A stretch of DNA of 64,000 bases from Bacteroidales bacterium (GTDB lineage Bacteria > Bacteroidota > Bacteroidia > Bacteroidales > UBA1402), in assembly GCA_017468435.1 (NCBI GenBank), contig JAFUIP010000011.1:1-64000 (forward strand). Reading direction: 5' to 3'. The translations under genes were made by a program, and so were the position numbers. Below are positions 8,941-16,518 of this stretch, in pieces (positions within the stretch are counted from its first letter, which is position 1; each line of letters opens with the position of its first letter). Below the pieces are notes generated by a model. That model was given only the letters and a program-made list of their open reading frames with translations. It was not told the origin of the DNA and searched no databases.

Positions 8941-10443
8941 ATGGAAGCTATCAATTATGCAATGAATGCCAACCCTCTGGTGGCATATTTCGGTAAACCC
9001 GCGAGTGAATTTACAAAGGCTGATATCATTTCTTACATCCAGGAAATGGGTATTCAGATGGTTAATTTTATGTATCCGGCTGCCGATGGACGTTTGAAGA
9101 CTTTGAATTTCGTTATCAATGATTTGGCTTATCTGGAAGCCATCCTCACCTGTGGTGAACGCGTGGACGGTTCTAGTCTTTTCCCATTCATCGAAGCCGG
9201 CAGTAGCGATTTGTATGTCATTCCGCGTTTCTCTTCTGCTTTTGTCGATCCCTTTGCCCAACTGCCAACCTTGACACTTTTGTGTTCGTATTTCAATAAG
9301 GATGGTCAGCCGCTCGACAGTGCGCCTCAAGAAACTTTGCGTCGTGCTTGTCAGTCGTTCCGCGAAGTGACCGGTATGGAGTTTGAAGCCATGGGTGAAC
9401 TGGAATATTATGTCATTGCGCCGGCTGAAAAGCTTTATCGCGCTTCCGACCAGAGAGGTTATCATGAATCGGGACCTTTTGCCAAGTTCAATGAATTCCG
9501 TACACAATGTATGCAGTATATCGCTTCGTGCGGTGGACAAATCAAGTACGGTCATTCCGAAGTGGGCAATTTTACCTTGGGTGACCTCAACTACGAACAG
9601 AACGAAATTGAATTCCTGCCCGTGCCGGCCGAACAAGCTGCCGAACAATTGATGGTGGCCAAGTGGATTATCCGCAATCTGGCTTATCAATACGATTTCG
9701 ATGTAACCTTCGCGCCTAAGATTATTGCAGGAAAAGCCGGTTCTGGTTTGCACATTCACATGCGTATCATGAAGGATGGTAAGAATCAGATGCTTAGCAA
9801 TGGTGTTCTGTCGGAAACCGCACGTAAGGCTATTGCCGGAATGATGGAATTGGCTCCTTCTATCACGGCTTTCGGAAACCGCAATCCAACTTCTTATTTC
9901 CGCTTGGTGCCTCACCAGGAAGCGCCTACCAATGTTTGCTGGGGCGATCGTAACCGTTCTGTGCTGGTGCGCGTGCCGCTGGGCTGGGCTGCCAAGGGTG
10001 ATATGTCAGTGATTGCCAATCCATTGGAAAAGGAAAGTTTCTACGACACCACACAAAAGCAGACGGTGGAAATGCGTTCTCCCGATGCTTCGGCCAATAT
10101 TTATCAACTGATGGCCGGTTTGGCGGTAGCTTGCCGTCATGGTTTCGAAATGGAAAATGCCTTGGAAGTGGCCGAAAAGACCTACGTGAACGTGAATATC
10201 CACAAGCAGGAAAATGCTGATAAACTCAATTCATTGGCTTGTTTGCCTGATAGTTGCGAAGCTTCGGCCAAGTGTCTGCAGGCACAACGTGCCATTTTCG
10301 AGAAGTATCATGTATTTTCTCCTGCCATGCTCGATGACATCATTGCCACGCTCGACGCATTCAAGGATGCTAATTTGCGTGCCGAACTGGCTGGCGACAA
10401 CGACAAGATGCTGGCTTTGGTAGAAAAATACTTCCATTGCTGA
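8941..10443 (+). CDS. glnA: Glutamine synthetase
   Basis: The enzyme forms glutamine from glutamate, ammonia and ATP in the cytosol. The 500-residue protein has the beta-grasp N-terminal region and the catalytic region: MGELEYYVIAPAE, GHSEVGNFTLGDLNYEQNEIEF, the nucleotide-side motif KAGSGLHIHM, NRNPTSYFRLVP and the arginine-rich GDRNRSVLVRVP, then VEMRSPDASANIYQ. Length and motifs fit the type I-like enzymes of Bacteroidetes, not the roughly 700-residue type III enzyme. The ATG follows the pectate lyase stop by 3 nt, so either both are on one transcript or a promoter lies inside the lyase gene. A terminator follows. Confidence 0.93.
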   Translation: MEAINYAMNANPLVAYFGKPASEFTKADIISYIQEMGIQMVNFMYPAADGRLKTLNFVINDLAYLEAILTCGERVDGSSLFPFIEAGSSDLYVIPRFSSAFVDPFAQLPTLTLLCSYFNKDGQPLDSAPQETLRRACQSFREVTGMEFEAMGELEYYVIAPAEKLYRASDQRGYHESGPFAKFNEFRTQCMQYIASCGGQIKYGHSEVGNFTLGDLNYEQNEIEFLPVPAEQAAEQLMVAKWIIRNLAYQYDFDVTFAPKIIAGKAGSGLHIHMRIMKDGKNQMLSNGVLSETARKAIAGMMELAPSITAFGNRNPTSYFRLVPHQEAPTNVCWGDRNRSVLVRVPLGWAAKGDMSVIANPLEKESFYDTTQKQTVEMRSPDASANIYQLMAGLAVACRHGFEMENALEVAEKTYVNVNIHKQENADKLNSLACLPDSCEASAKCLQAQRAIFEKYHVFSPAMLDDIIATLDAFKDANLRAELAGDNDKMLALVEKYFHC

Positions 10444-10459
10444 TTGATAGACATTTCTG

Positions 10460-10481
10460 CGCTATAAATGCGCTATAAATG
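10460..10481. repeat. Short direct repeat
   Basis: The unit GCGCTATAAAT occurs twice in tandem between the glutamine synthetase stop and its terminator. No function is evident. Confidence 0.7.
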
Positions 10482-10532
10482 CGCAAGCAATGCTGCAAGC
10501 AAATGACGTTAAGTCTTTGAAAATGTATAAAG

Positions 10533-10567
10533 AAGCCCGAAAGTTCAGATTGACTTTCGGGCTTTCT
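10533..10567. terminator. Bidirectional intrinsic terminator
   Basis: AAGCCCGAAAGT (10533-10544) pairs perfectly with ACTTTCGGGCTT (10553-10564), with A- and T-rich flanks. It separates the convergent glutamine synthetase and hicB genes and can serve both. Confidence 0.85.
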
Positions 10568-10974
10568 TAAACCAAATGTACTTGGCTTAATTCCTGGGCT
10601 AAACGATGCAACGCATCCTCAATCTTTTTAGTCGTCTTTTCTGAAGGATGACGATATCCTTTGATGTATTGCGACAACTGGGCTGCCGATATCCCTGCCA
10701 ATTTTGCTAAACCTTGATAAGATAAATACTTGGTGTAATAGGTTAGAAATGAGGGAATGTCGTAGGAATATTCAAACTCCACTTCTTCAAAAAAACGTCC
10801 CTCTTTCTCGAAGGATTTTTTCATGTCCAGATAGGAGGCCTTGAAATCTTCAATGGCTTCCGCTGCGCTTTGTCCATCGCCGATGATGCCGTAATCCAGT
10901 CCATCATCATCGGGCATGTAGGCTCCATAAGACCCGTCATTTCCACGTTCAATAAATACTCTTACTGTTTTCAT
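10567..10974 (-). CDS. hicB: HicB-like antitoxin with C-terminal HTH
   Basis: The start at 10974 gives 135 residues beginning MKTVRVFIERGNDGSYGAYMPD. The N-terminal half is the RNase-H-like HicB fold (GSYGAYMPDDDGLDYGIIGDG, then SAAEAIEDFKASYLDMK). The C-terminal half is a helix-turn-helix (YQGLAKLAGISAAQLSQYIKGYRHPSEKTTKKIEDAL) that would bind the operon's operator. HicB neutralises the HicA RNase and represses the pair. An alternative upstream ATG (10998) would overlap hicA. The gene follows hicA by 7 nt. Confidence 0.9.
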   Translation of the reverse strand: MKTVRVFIERGNDGSYGAYMPDDDGLDYGIIGDGQSAAEAIEDFKASYLDMKKSFEKEGRFFEEVEFEYSYDIPSFLTYYTKYLSYQGLAKLAGISAAQLSQYIKGYRHPSEKTTKKIEDALHRLAQELSQVHLV

Positions 10975-10981
10975 CTTGTTT

Positions 10982-11170
10982 TCATTTAATGCCGGCACAT
11001 CGCAAAATAGAGTGTAAGGTCCCTTTTTTTACCTCTTGTGCTTCGTGATGGCTGGTTTTGAATTTTCGATTTGTGATAGGGGAGTACCATTCCGGGTGTC
11101 CGTTGATTTGTCCTCCGGTTTGAAAACATCCCGCTGTTTTTAGTTTTCTGTGCAATTCATTGTACTTCAT
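10982..11170 (-). CDS. hicA: HicA-like mRNA interferase toxin
   Basis: This 62-residue protein has the HicA double-stranded-RNA-binding-like fold pattern: KYNELHRKLKTAGCFQTGGQINGHPEWYSP, with the likely catalytic His25, and the C-terminal HEAQEVKKGTLHSILRCAGI, which is the family's most constant segment. HicA toxins cleave mRNA and stop translation until HicB binds them. The toxin-first order and small size are typical. The promoter in front has a palindrome between its boxes. Confidence 0.9.
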   Translation of the reverse strand: MKYNELHRKLKTAGCFQTGGQINGHPEWYSPITNRKFKTSHHEAQEVKKGTLHSILRCAGIK

Positions 11171-11180
11171 TTTATCATGG

Positions 11181-11211
11181 CAAAGATAATGCTAAAAAAT
11201 AATTTAGCAAA
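11181..11211 (-). promoter_or_regulatory. hicAB promoter with palindromic operator in its spacer
   Basis: On the minus strand TTTG (11208-11211) and TATCTTTG (11181-11188) are 19 bp apart. The spacer holds GCTAAA-N6-TTTAGC (11191-11208), a perfect inverted repeat placed where a bound HTH antitoxin would block RNA polymerase. Confidence 0.7.
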
Positions 11212-11366
11212 TTTGGTTGTTATTTTATATGTATGAATAAAGCTGCGAATATATAACATTTATTCAAATTAATGCAATGATAATAATAAATTAATATAAT
11301 GAAAGGTGAAAATAACAAATAATCTAAAGCATAGAATTTAATAGACGTTTTTTAGTTGATAAAAGA

Positions 11367-11400
11367 AACCCCAAAAGCTTTACATCTAACTTTTGGGGTT
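11367..11400 (-). terminator. Intrinsic terminator after the CE12 esterase
   Basis: AACCCCAAAAG (11367-11377) pairs with CTTTTGGGGTT (11390-11400), eleven perfect pairs. It lies downstream of the minus-strand esterase gene. The rest of 11212-11458 is AT-rich without a gene. Confidence 0.8.
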
Positions 11401-11458
11401 CAAGTCATTTGGTTAATCTTTGGAGGTTTACCATGAAGGTGTGATTATTCTGAATGCA

Positions 11459-12454
11459 TCACTTTACTAAAATCTTCTTTCCCTTTTGATCGATGAGGAT
11501 GCCTTGGAAGTTGGCGTCGGGGACGATGGGGCGGCCCTGTAAATCAAAGTATTGCGCTTCGCCATCGCAAGCATTCATGTTTTCAGTATTGATGATGGGC
11601 AATGCGTTAGGCGCTTCACCGGGCAGAACGATGCTGTCGGCCATGATGCCGGCTTCCTTGAGCAGGCGGGCGCCCAGTTCGGCCATGATTTCGGCACCGG
11701 TGGCATTGGTGTGCGTGTTGTCGCCGCTGGCAAACCAAGTGGTGACAGTGCTTTCGCCGGTTTTAATAAAAAGCTCTGCCGTGGCAGCGGTCATGTCAAG
11801 GTAGGGCACGCCCATTTCTTCGGCCACCAATTTCATCTGATACGGATAGTCGTAGGTGTGATCGCTCGTGGAAACCTTGTTGCCGCTGGTCAGGCCGTTG
11901 GCAGTGAGTTTGTCAAATTTGTCACCCAAGTCGTGACGACCATTACGTTTGATGCTGTTGCCGCTGAAATATTTACGGCAGATAGACGAAACTAAAATGG
12001 GTTTGCCGCCTTTTTCGCGCGTTTCGTTGATGTATTTGCGCAGATAATCTTTGTAAGTGCCATTGGGCGAAGTGGCGCGGACATCGGCTTCTTTATTGAT
12101 GCCGTTTTTGTTGTAGTAGGCTTGCAAGCTGTCGCCGTCCAAGCCGTTGGCCTTTTCATCGTTGTGGGCAAACTGGATAATGACATAGTCACCTTCGTTA
12201 ATCTGACTCTTCACCGAACTCCATTTTTCTTGGTAAAAACTCTTGCTCGAGCGTCCGCTGATGGCATGATTCGTTACTTTGACGTCTTTGGTGAAAAACT
12301 GTTGCAAGACTTGTCCCCAGCCGGTTTTGGGAGATCCGCTGGCATAAGTGGCCATGGTAGAATCGCCTATGGTATGCACTTTCACTGCCGAAGGCAAGGG
12401 AAGACAAATGATTAGGCTAAGCAAAATAGCGAGGCTTTTCTTAAAAGTGTTCAT
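11459..12454 (-). CDS. Secreted rhamnogalacturonan acetylesterase-like protein (GDSL/SGNH, CE12)
   Basis: The start at 12454 (MNTFKKSLAILLSLIICLP) gives a signal peptide directly at the N-terminus. The SGNH blocks are in order: HTIGDSTMA (nucleophile Ser), NHAISGRSSKSF (Gly), VIIQFAHND (Asn) and ASGDNTHTNATGA with the catalytic Asp and His. Such CE12 enzymes remove acetyl groups from rhamnogalacturonan I. The C-terminal 25 residues (YFDLQGRPI...GILIDQKGKKILVK) match the short tail common on secreted Bacteroidales proteins; whether it serves T9SS sorting is inference. It fits with the PL1 lyase and GH105 of this window. A -7-like TATCTTTG lies at 12542-12549 on the minus strand. Confidence 0.87.
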   Translation of the reverse strand: MNTFKKSLAILLSLIICLPLPSAVKVHTIGDSTMATYASGSPKTGWGQVLQQFFTKDVKVTNHAISGRSSKSFYQEKWSSVKSQINEGDYVIIQFAHNDEKANGLDGDSLQAYYNKNGINKEADVRATSPNGTYKDYLRKYINETREKGGKPILVSSICRKYFSGNSIKRNGRHDLGDKFDKLTANGLTSGNKVSTSDHTYDYPYQMKLVAEEMGVPYLDMTAATAELFIKTGESTVTTWFASGDNTHTNATGAEIMAELGARLLKEAGIMADSIVLPGEAPNALPIINTENMNACDGEAQYFDLQGRPIVPDANFQGILIDQKGKKILVK

Positions 12455-12541
12455 AGTTCTATCATTCAATGAGTTATTAATTAGTTTCACCTATTTTTCT
12501 TTTTAACAAGAGAAATACAAGCGTTTACAAGCGAAACGCTG

Positions 12542-12549
12542 CAAAGATA
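12542..12549 (-). promoter_or_regulatory. Possible -7 box for the CE12 esterase gene
   Basis: TATCTTTG on the minus strand is a perfect -7 box about 90 bp before the start codon. No good TTTG lies 19-21 bp upstream. A weaker TAATTTCG (12574-12581) on the plus strand may serve riboflavin synthase. Confidence 0.4.
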
Positions 12550-12600
12550 GTTTTATTTTGCCGATAAAATGACTAATTTCGCAGACCAAAAATTTGTATT

Positions 12601-13209
12601 ATGTTTTCAGGAATCGTAGAAGAAGCAGGCCGTGTGAAAGCCTTGCGTCGTGAAGATACCAATTTGCATCTCACGCTCACTTGTTCGTTTGTCAACGAAT
12701 TGAAAATTGACCAAAGTGTGGCCCATAACGGCGTTTGTCTCACCGTTGTCGATATCAAAGACGATGAATATACCGTTACCGCCATCCAAGAAACGCTGGA
12801 TCGTAGCAACTTGGGTTTGCTCAAAGAAGGGGATATGGTGAATCTGGAGCGCAGCATGCGCGTAAACGGCCGATTGGACGGACATATCGTACAAGGCCAT
12901 GTGGATACCAAAGCGGTCTGCACCGAAGTCTTGGAATGCGATGGAAGTTGGCGTTATACCTTTGAATATGAGTTCGATAAGGAAATGGCGCGTCAGGGCT
13001 ACATGACGGTAGAAAAAGGCTCTGTTTGCGTGAACGGTGTCAGTCTGACGGTTTGCGATGCGCGCGACAATCGTTTCTCGGTGGCCATTATTCCTTATAC
13101 ACACGACCATACCAATTTCGCTCAAATTGAAAAAGGTACGGTCGTTAACTTGGAATTCGACATCGTCGGCAAATACATCAGCCGAATGATGCAGTATAAG
13201 TTGGATTGA
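12601..13209 (+). CDS. ribE: Riboflavin synthase, alpha subunit
   Basis: This enzyme dismutates two 6,7-dimethyl-8-ribityllumazine molecules to riboflavin. The 202-residue protein starts with the signature MFSGIVEEAGRV and has the two lumazine-binding barrels in tandem: repeat one with VAHNGVCLTVVDI, repeat two with KGSVCVNGVSLTVCDA and the C-terminal YTHDHTNFAQIEKG. VNGRLDGHIVQGHVD joins them. Length is standard. It stands alone between an oppositely oriented esterase and a convergent TPM gene, and I see no FMN riboswitch in front. Confidence 0.96.
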   Translation: MFSGIVEEAGRVKALRREDTNLHLTLTCSFVNELKIDQSVAHNGVCLTVVDIKDDEYTVTAIQETLDRSNLGLLKEGDMVNLERSMRVNGRLDGHIVQGHVDTKAVCTEVLECDGSWRYTFEYEFDKEMARQGYMTVEKGSVCVNGVSLTVCDARDNRFSVAIIPYTHDHTNFAQIEKGTVVNLEFDIVGKYISRMMQYKLD

Positions 13210-13233
13210 TTTTCCTTGCGGATGCGCGAATCT

Positions 13234-14019
13234 TTACCAGCGGCCTTTGGCTCCACCGCCACCGAAACTTCCGCCGCCGAAACCTCCGAAACTGCTTCCT
13301 GAGGAGAATCCGCCGGAACGCGTTGAACCAAAACCAGGGCCTCCTCCGATAAAAATCGTGGGGCCTTTGTTGTTTTTATGGTCTCCGTCGAAACGAATGG
13401 GTTTGTCGGGATGCTTTTTGTTGTAACGTTCTATGGCAATGGCGATTATTATGCAGGCAAGGGTGCAGACAACTAAAAATACAAGCAAGGCAATGAGGGC
13501 TTCGCGATCTTCGTCTTCGTAAGAGAATTCGCCCTGTAAAATGCTCATTATTCGGCTGCAAGCAGCTTGAATGCCTTCGAATGTCTCGCCATCGGCAAAG
13601 TGGGGGATAAGTTCTTCTTCGATGATGCGGCGGCAAACAGCATCGGTAAGTAGGGCTTCCAGGCCGTAACCTGTGGCAATGGCCACTTCACCATCGCTGT
13701 GTCGGCTTTTGTTCTTAATGAGAATGACAGCCCCGTTGTTGAATGCTTCGTTGCCTACGCCCCATTGCTGACCAATTTCGTAAGCAAGATGCAGAATGTC
13801 TTCGCCTTCCAAATCGTTGAGTGTCACCACGCAAATCTGGGTAGATGTTTCATTGTCGTAGTTGACGAGCAGGTTTTCCAATTCCTGACATTCCGCCTGG
13901 CTCATCATGCCGGCAAAATCACAGACCAAGCGCGGTGGCAGAGGACGCGAAGGTACTCCGGCCCATACGGCAAGGCTTATGAAAAGACAGCCAATCAGGC
14001 AAATAATACTTTTTTTCAT
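13234..14019 (-). CDS. TPM-domain protein (YgcG family), Gly/Ser-rich C-terminus
   Basis: Residues 1-20 form a signal peptide (CLIGCLFISLAVWAG). The TPM domain (about 30-165) shows VCDFAGMMSQAECQELENLL, STQICVVTLNDLEGEDI, NNGAVILIKNKSR and VAIATGYGLEALLTDA. A transmembrane helix follows at about 175-198 (LIALLVFLVVCTLACIIIAIAI). The last 35 residues are Gly/Ser-rich (GGFGGGSFGGGGAKGRW). TPM proteins have been linked to phosphatase activity and photosystem repair in plants; the bacterial role is unknown. It is cotranscribed with lemA (39-nt gap), the usual pairing. Confidence 0.88.
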   Translation of the reverse strand: MKKSIICLIGCLFISLAVWAGVPSRPLPPRLVCDFAGMMSQAECQELENLLVNYDNETSTQICVVTLNDLEGEDILHLAYEIGQQWGVGNEAFNNGAVILIKNKSRHSDGEVAIATGYGLEALLTDAVCRRIIEEELIPHFADGETFEGIQAACSRIMSILQGEFSYEDEDREALIALLVFLVVCTLACIIIAIAIERYNKKHPDKPIRFDGDHKNNKGPTIFIGGGPGFGSTRSGGFSSGSSFGGFGGGSFGGGGAKGRW

Positions 14020-14058
14020 GCTCGAAAGAAAGTGTATGATGGCTCAGAATAAACGCTG

Positions 14059-14655
14059 TTAAAAATTGAAATCGACAGCAGGCGCTTGTTCTGCACCGGC
14101 ACTTGCTTCGAAATAAGCCTTCTTTTCGAAACCAAACATGCTGGCAATGATGTTCTTGGGGAAACGGCGCACCTGCGTATTGAAGTTGCCCACCACCTGA
14201 TTGTATTTCTGACGTTCTACGGTGATGCGGTTTTCCGTGCCTTCCAATTGTGATTGCAGTTCTAGAAAATTCTGATTGGCTTTCAATTCGGGATAACGTT
14301 CAATGGTGAGCATCAATCTGCTGACTGCTGAGCCGAGTTCGTCTTGCGCCTGAGTGAAGGCTTGCAATTGTTCCTGGCTCATGTTTTCGGCATTCAATTG
14401 AATGGAAGAGGCCTTGCTGCGAGCTTCTATCACAGCCTGAAGCGTGCTTTTTTCGTAATCGGCGGCGCCTTGAACCGTTTTGATAAGGTTGGGAATCAAA
14501 TCTAGACGACGTTGATATACATTTTCCACTTGCGACCAAGTTTTTGAAACAGATTCTTCGCTTCCAACAAGTTGATTATAAGCACTGATGCCCCAAATAA
14601 GGACCAAAACCAAAACGGCAATGATGATGCCGCCGGTACCTAATGATTTTTTCAT
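14059..14655 (-). CDS. lemA: LemA family protein
   Basis: The 198-residue protein has one N-terminal membrane helix (about 8-25) and then a long helical domain with the LemA signatures YNQLVGSEESVSKTWSQVENVYQRRLDLIPNLIKTVQGAA, RYPELKANQNFLELQSQLEGTENRI and VRRFPKNIIASMFGF. It should be anchored in the inner membrane with the helices outside. Function is unclear. It is followed by the TPM gene and preceded by the YihY gene (21-nt gap), all on one strand. Confidence 0.93.
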   Translation of the reverse strand: MKKSLGTGGIIIAVLVLVLIWGISAYNQLVGSEESVSKTWSQVENVYQRRLDLIPNLIKTVQGAADYEKSTLQAVIEARSKASSIQLNAENMSQEQLQAFTQAQDELGSAVSRLMLTIERYPELKANQNFLELQSQLEGTENRITVERQKYNQVVGNFNTQVRRFPKNIIASMFGFEKKAYFEASAGAEQAPAVDFNF

Positions 14656-14676
14656 AACAATGGTATTCTAATGAAG

Positions 14677-16014
14677 TTAAAGATTCTTGATAAGCATGTC
14701 GGATTTCTGTTGCGCAAAATCTTCCATGTCACGGATAGCCTGCCACAAATAGGGAGAATGATTTTCCGGATTAAGATTGAAATCTTCTGTGCCGCTGTGG
14801 AACATTTTTTCAAAAACCATGCCCATACTTATTTTATTGATGTCGAGGGCCGGCTGATAGACCATGGCGTCGTTTTGTTCCGGACCGGGCATTTCCGATA
14901 GGATTTTCAGTTCGCAAAGTTTACTCAATTGAGATTGTGTCAGACGAGCAGGAATATGGTTGCGCACCGAAAGTTCTTCGGCCGACAAGGCTGGCTGCCC
15001 GTTTTCAAAACCTTTGCAAATATCTTTCAGCAAGACAATAGTAAAATAGAAGCGGTAACGGAAACTGATGTTTTTCGTCTCCTTTTCGAACATGAAATTG
15101 TGCAGGTTTTGCGAAGCATAAGTAATCTCTCCGCCCAAAAGAACAATCATCCAAAGCGCTTGTATCCACAAGAGTAACAAGGGAAATGCGGCGAAACTTC
15201 CGTATATGGCGCTGTAATTGTTCACCCAAATCTGTCCGTTGATATAAAGAAATTGGAAGATGTGGTAAATGCTGCCGGTAAGGAACCCCGATATCAACGC
15301 ATTCTTTATACGTACTTTTGTATTGGGAATGACGAGGTATAAGAAGCTGAAAACCAAGCAGGTGATAATATATGGAATCAGCTTGATAAGGAAATTGATG
15401 ATGGGGCTGAAAGCCATCCAGACCTCGTTGTTGTTGAAATTCGTTTTTATGTAGATGGAAACACCGCTGCTAAGTATCAAAATAATGGGGATAATCAGCA
15501 TGGATGCGAATAAGTCGGTGATTTTTCGATAGATGGCGCGGCTTTTAGGTACTTGCCAAATAATGTTGAAAGCGCGCTCTATATTGTTGACGATAGCGAA
15601 AATAGACCAGATAATGAAGACGATACCCACGCCGATTACCACACCTTTGGTGGCGGCTACCAGCACTTGTTCCACCAAATTGAAAGCCATGCTCAGAATG
15701 TTGCCGTGAGTGGGGAAGATGTTAATCAACTCATTCTGAAGCATGTCTTGCAGATTGAACCCCTTGGCTACGGCAAGCAAAATACACAGAATGGGCACTG
15801 CGGCCAGCAAGGTGAAATAAGTCAGGCCGGAGGCAACCATTACCAACTTGTTGTTGCTGAAGCCTCTTCCTGCCAGAATAAGGATGCGGAACACATTGTT
15901 GACGGCTTTTCGAATGCCTTTTTCCTTTTGTGTGTCCACTCTCCAGATGTCTGCCGTCAGAAAACGCAGAAAATGGAAGAATTTTTCTTTGAGTGTATGT
16001 AGTTTGTTGCTCAT
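14677..16014 (-). CDS. YihY/BrkB family inner-membrane protein
   Basis: The start at 16014 gives MSNKLHTLKEKFFHF; a longer reading would enter rnpB. Of 445 residues, about 60-300 hold six hydrophobic segments with the family pattern ASGLTYFTLLAAVPILCILLAV, GVGIVFIIWSIFAIVNNIERAFN, IPNTKVRIKNALISGFLTG and YGSFAAFPLLLLWIQALWMIVLLGGEITYA. The C-terminal 130 residues are cytosolic and helical, resembling the winged-helix tail of longer YihY proteins. The family was once called tRNA-processing RNase BN; that is not supported. It starts 11 nt after the rnpB 3' end. Confidence 0.9.
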   Translation of the reverse strand: MSNKLHTLKEKFFHFLRFLTADIWRVDTQKEKGIRKAVNNVFRILILAGRGFSNNKLVMVASGLTYFTLLAAVPILCILLAVAKGFNLQDMLQNELINIFPTHGNILSMAFNLVEQVLVAATKGVVIGVGIVFIIWSIFAIVNNIERAFNIIWQVPKSRAIYRKITDLFASMLIIPIILILSSGVSIYIKTNFNNNEVWMAFSPIINFLIKLIPYIITCLVFSFLYLVIPNTKVRIKNALISGFLTGSIYHIFQFLYINGQIWVNNYSAIYGSFAAFPLLLLWIQALWMIVLLGGEITYASQNLHNFMFEKETKNISFRYRFYFTIVLLKDICKGFENGQPALSAEELSVRNHIPARLTQSQLSKLCELKILSEMPGPEQNDAMVYQPALDINKISMGMVFEKMFHSGTEDFNLNPENHSPYLWQAIRDMEDFAQQKSDMLIKNL

Positions 16015-16024
16015 AATCAAAGTA

Positions 16025-16368
16025 ATAACAGAGAACCAATAAGCCGGGTTCTGTTCTATACTGTCATTTATCTGCACCTTCGGTCGCCCGAAGGCTCTAG
16101 CGGCCTACCCTCCGACATGGGGCGGGCAACCCTCGTAACGTCGGTTTACATGGCCTTGCAACCCATAAGTGGTACTGCGCTCTGTGTCACCACAAAGCCG
16201 GTAGGCTCTTACCCTGCCTTTTCACCCTTACCTTATTAATAAGGCGGTTGTTTTCTGTTACCTTTACTCTACCTTCACAGATAGCTTCCCGTTAAGAAGT
16301 ATGGTGCCCCAATCTGTTGCCCGGACTTTCCTCTCGATTGCTCAAGCGACAGTTCGGTTCTCTGTTAT
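16025..16368 (-). ncRNA. rnpB: RNase P RNA (rnpB), bacterial type A
   Basis: Read on the minus strand it has the conserved GAGGAAAGTCCGGGC near the 5' end and CAGAACCCGGCTTA near the 3' end. The outer helix P1 is formed by ATAACAGAGAACC (5') and GGTTCTCTGTTAT (3'), which fixes the ends at about 16368 and 16025. The RNA is the catalytic subunit that matures tRNA 5' ends. Confidence 0.95.
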
Positions 16369-16375
16369 CAGGCGG

Positions 16376-16407
16376 CGAAATTATCAATTTTTCCCTCAAC
16401 TGACAAA
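16376..16407 (-). promoter_or_regulatory. rnpB promoter
   Basis: On the minus strand TTTG (16404-16407) and TAATTTCG (16376-16383) are 20 bp apart, ending 8 bp before the RNA 5' end. The -33 box lies in an inverted repeat CTGAC-N8-GTCAG. The inverted pair TGACACTT (16443-16450) and AAGTGTCA (16490-16497) lies further on, before htrA. Confidence 0.7.
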
Positions 16408-16518
16408 TTGTCGTCAGGAAAAGTGTTAATACTGGTTAAATATGACACTTTCTTGTTACAAATTGGCTTTGGAATCGTTTTTGTTACATAAGTGTCAAAC
16501 TCTTAATTCTTGAACACA

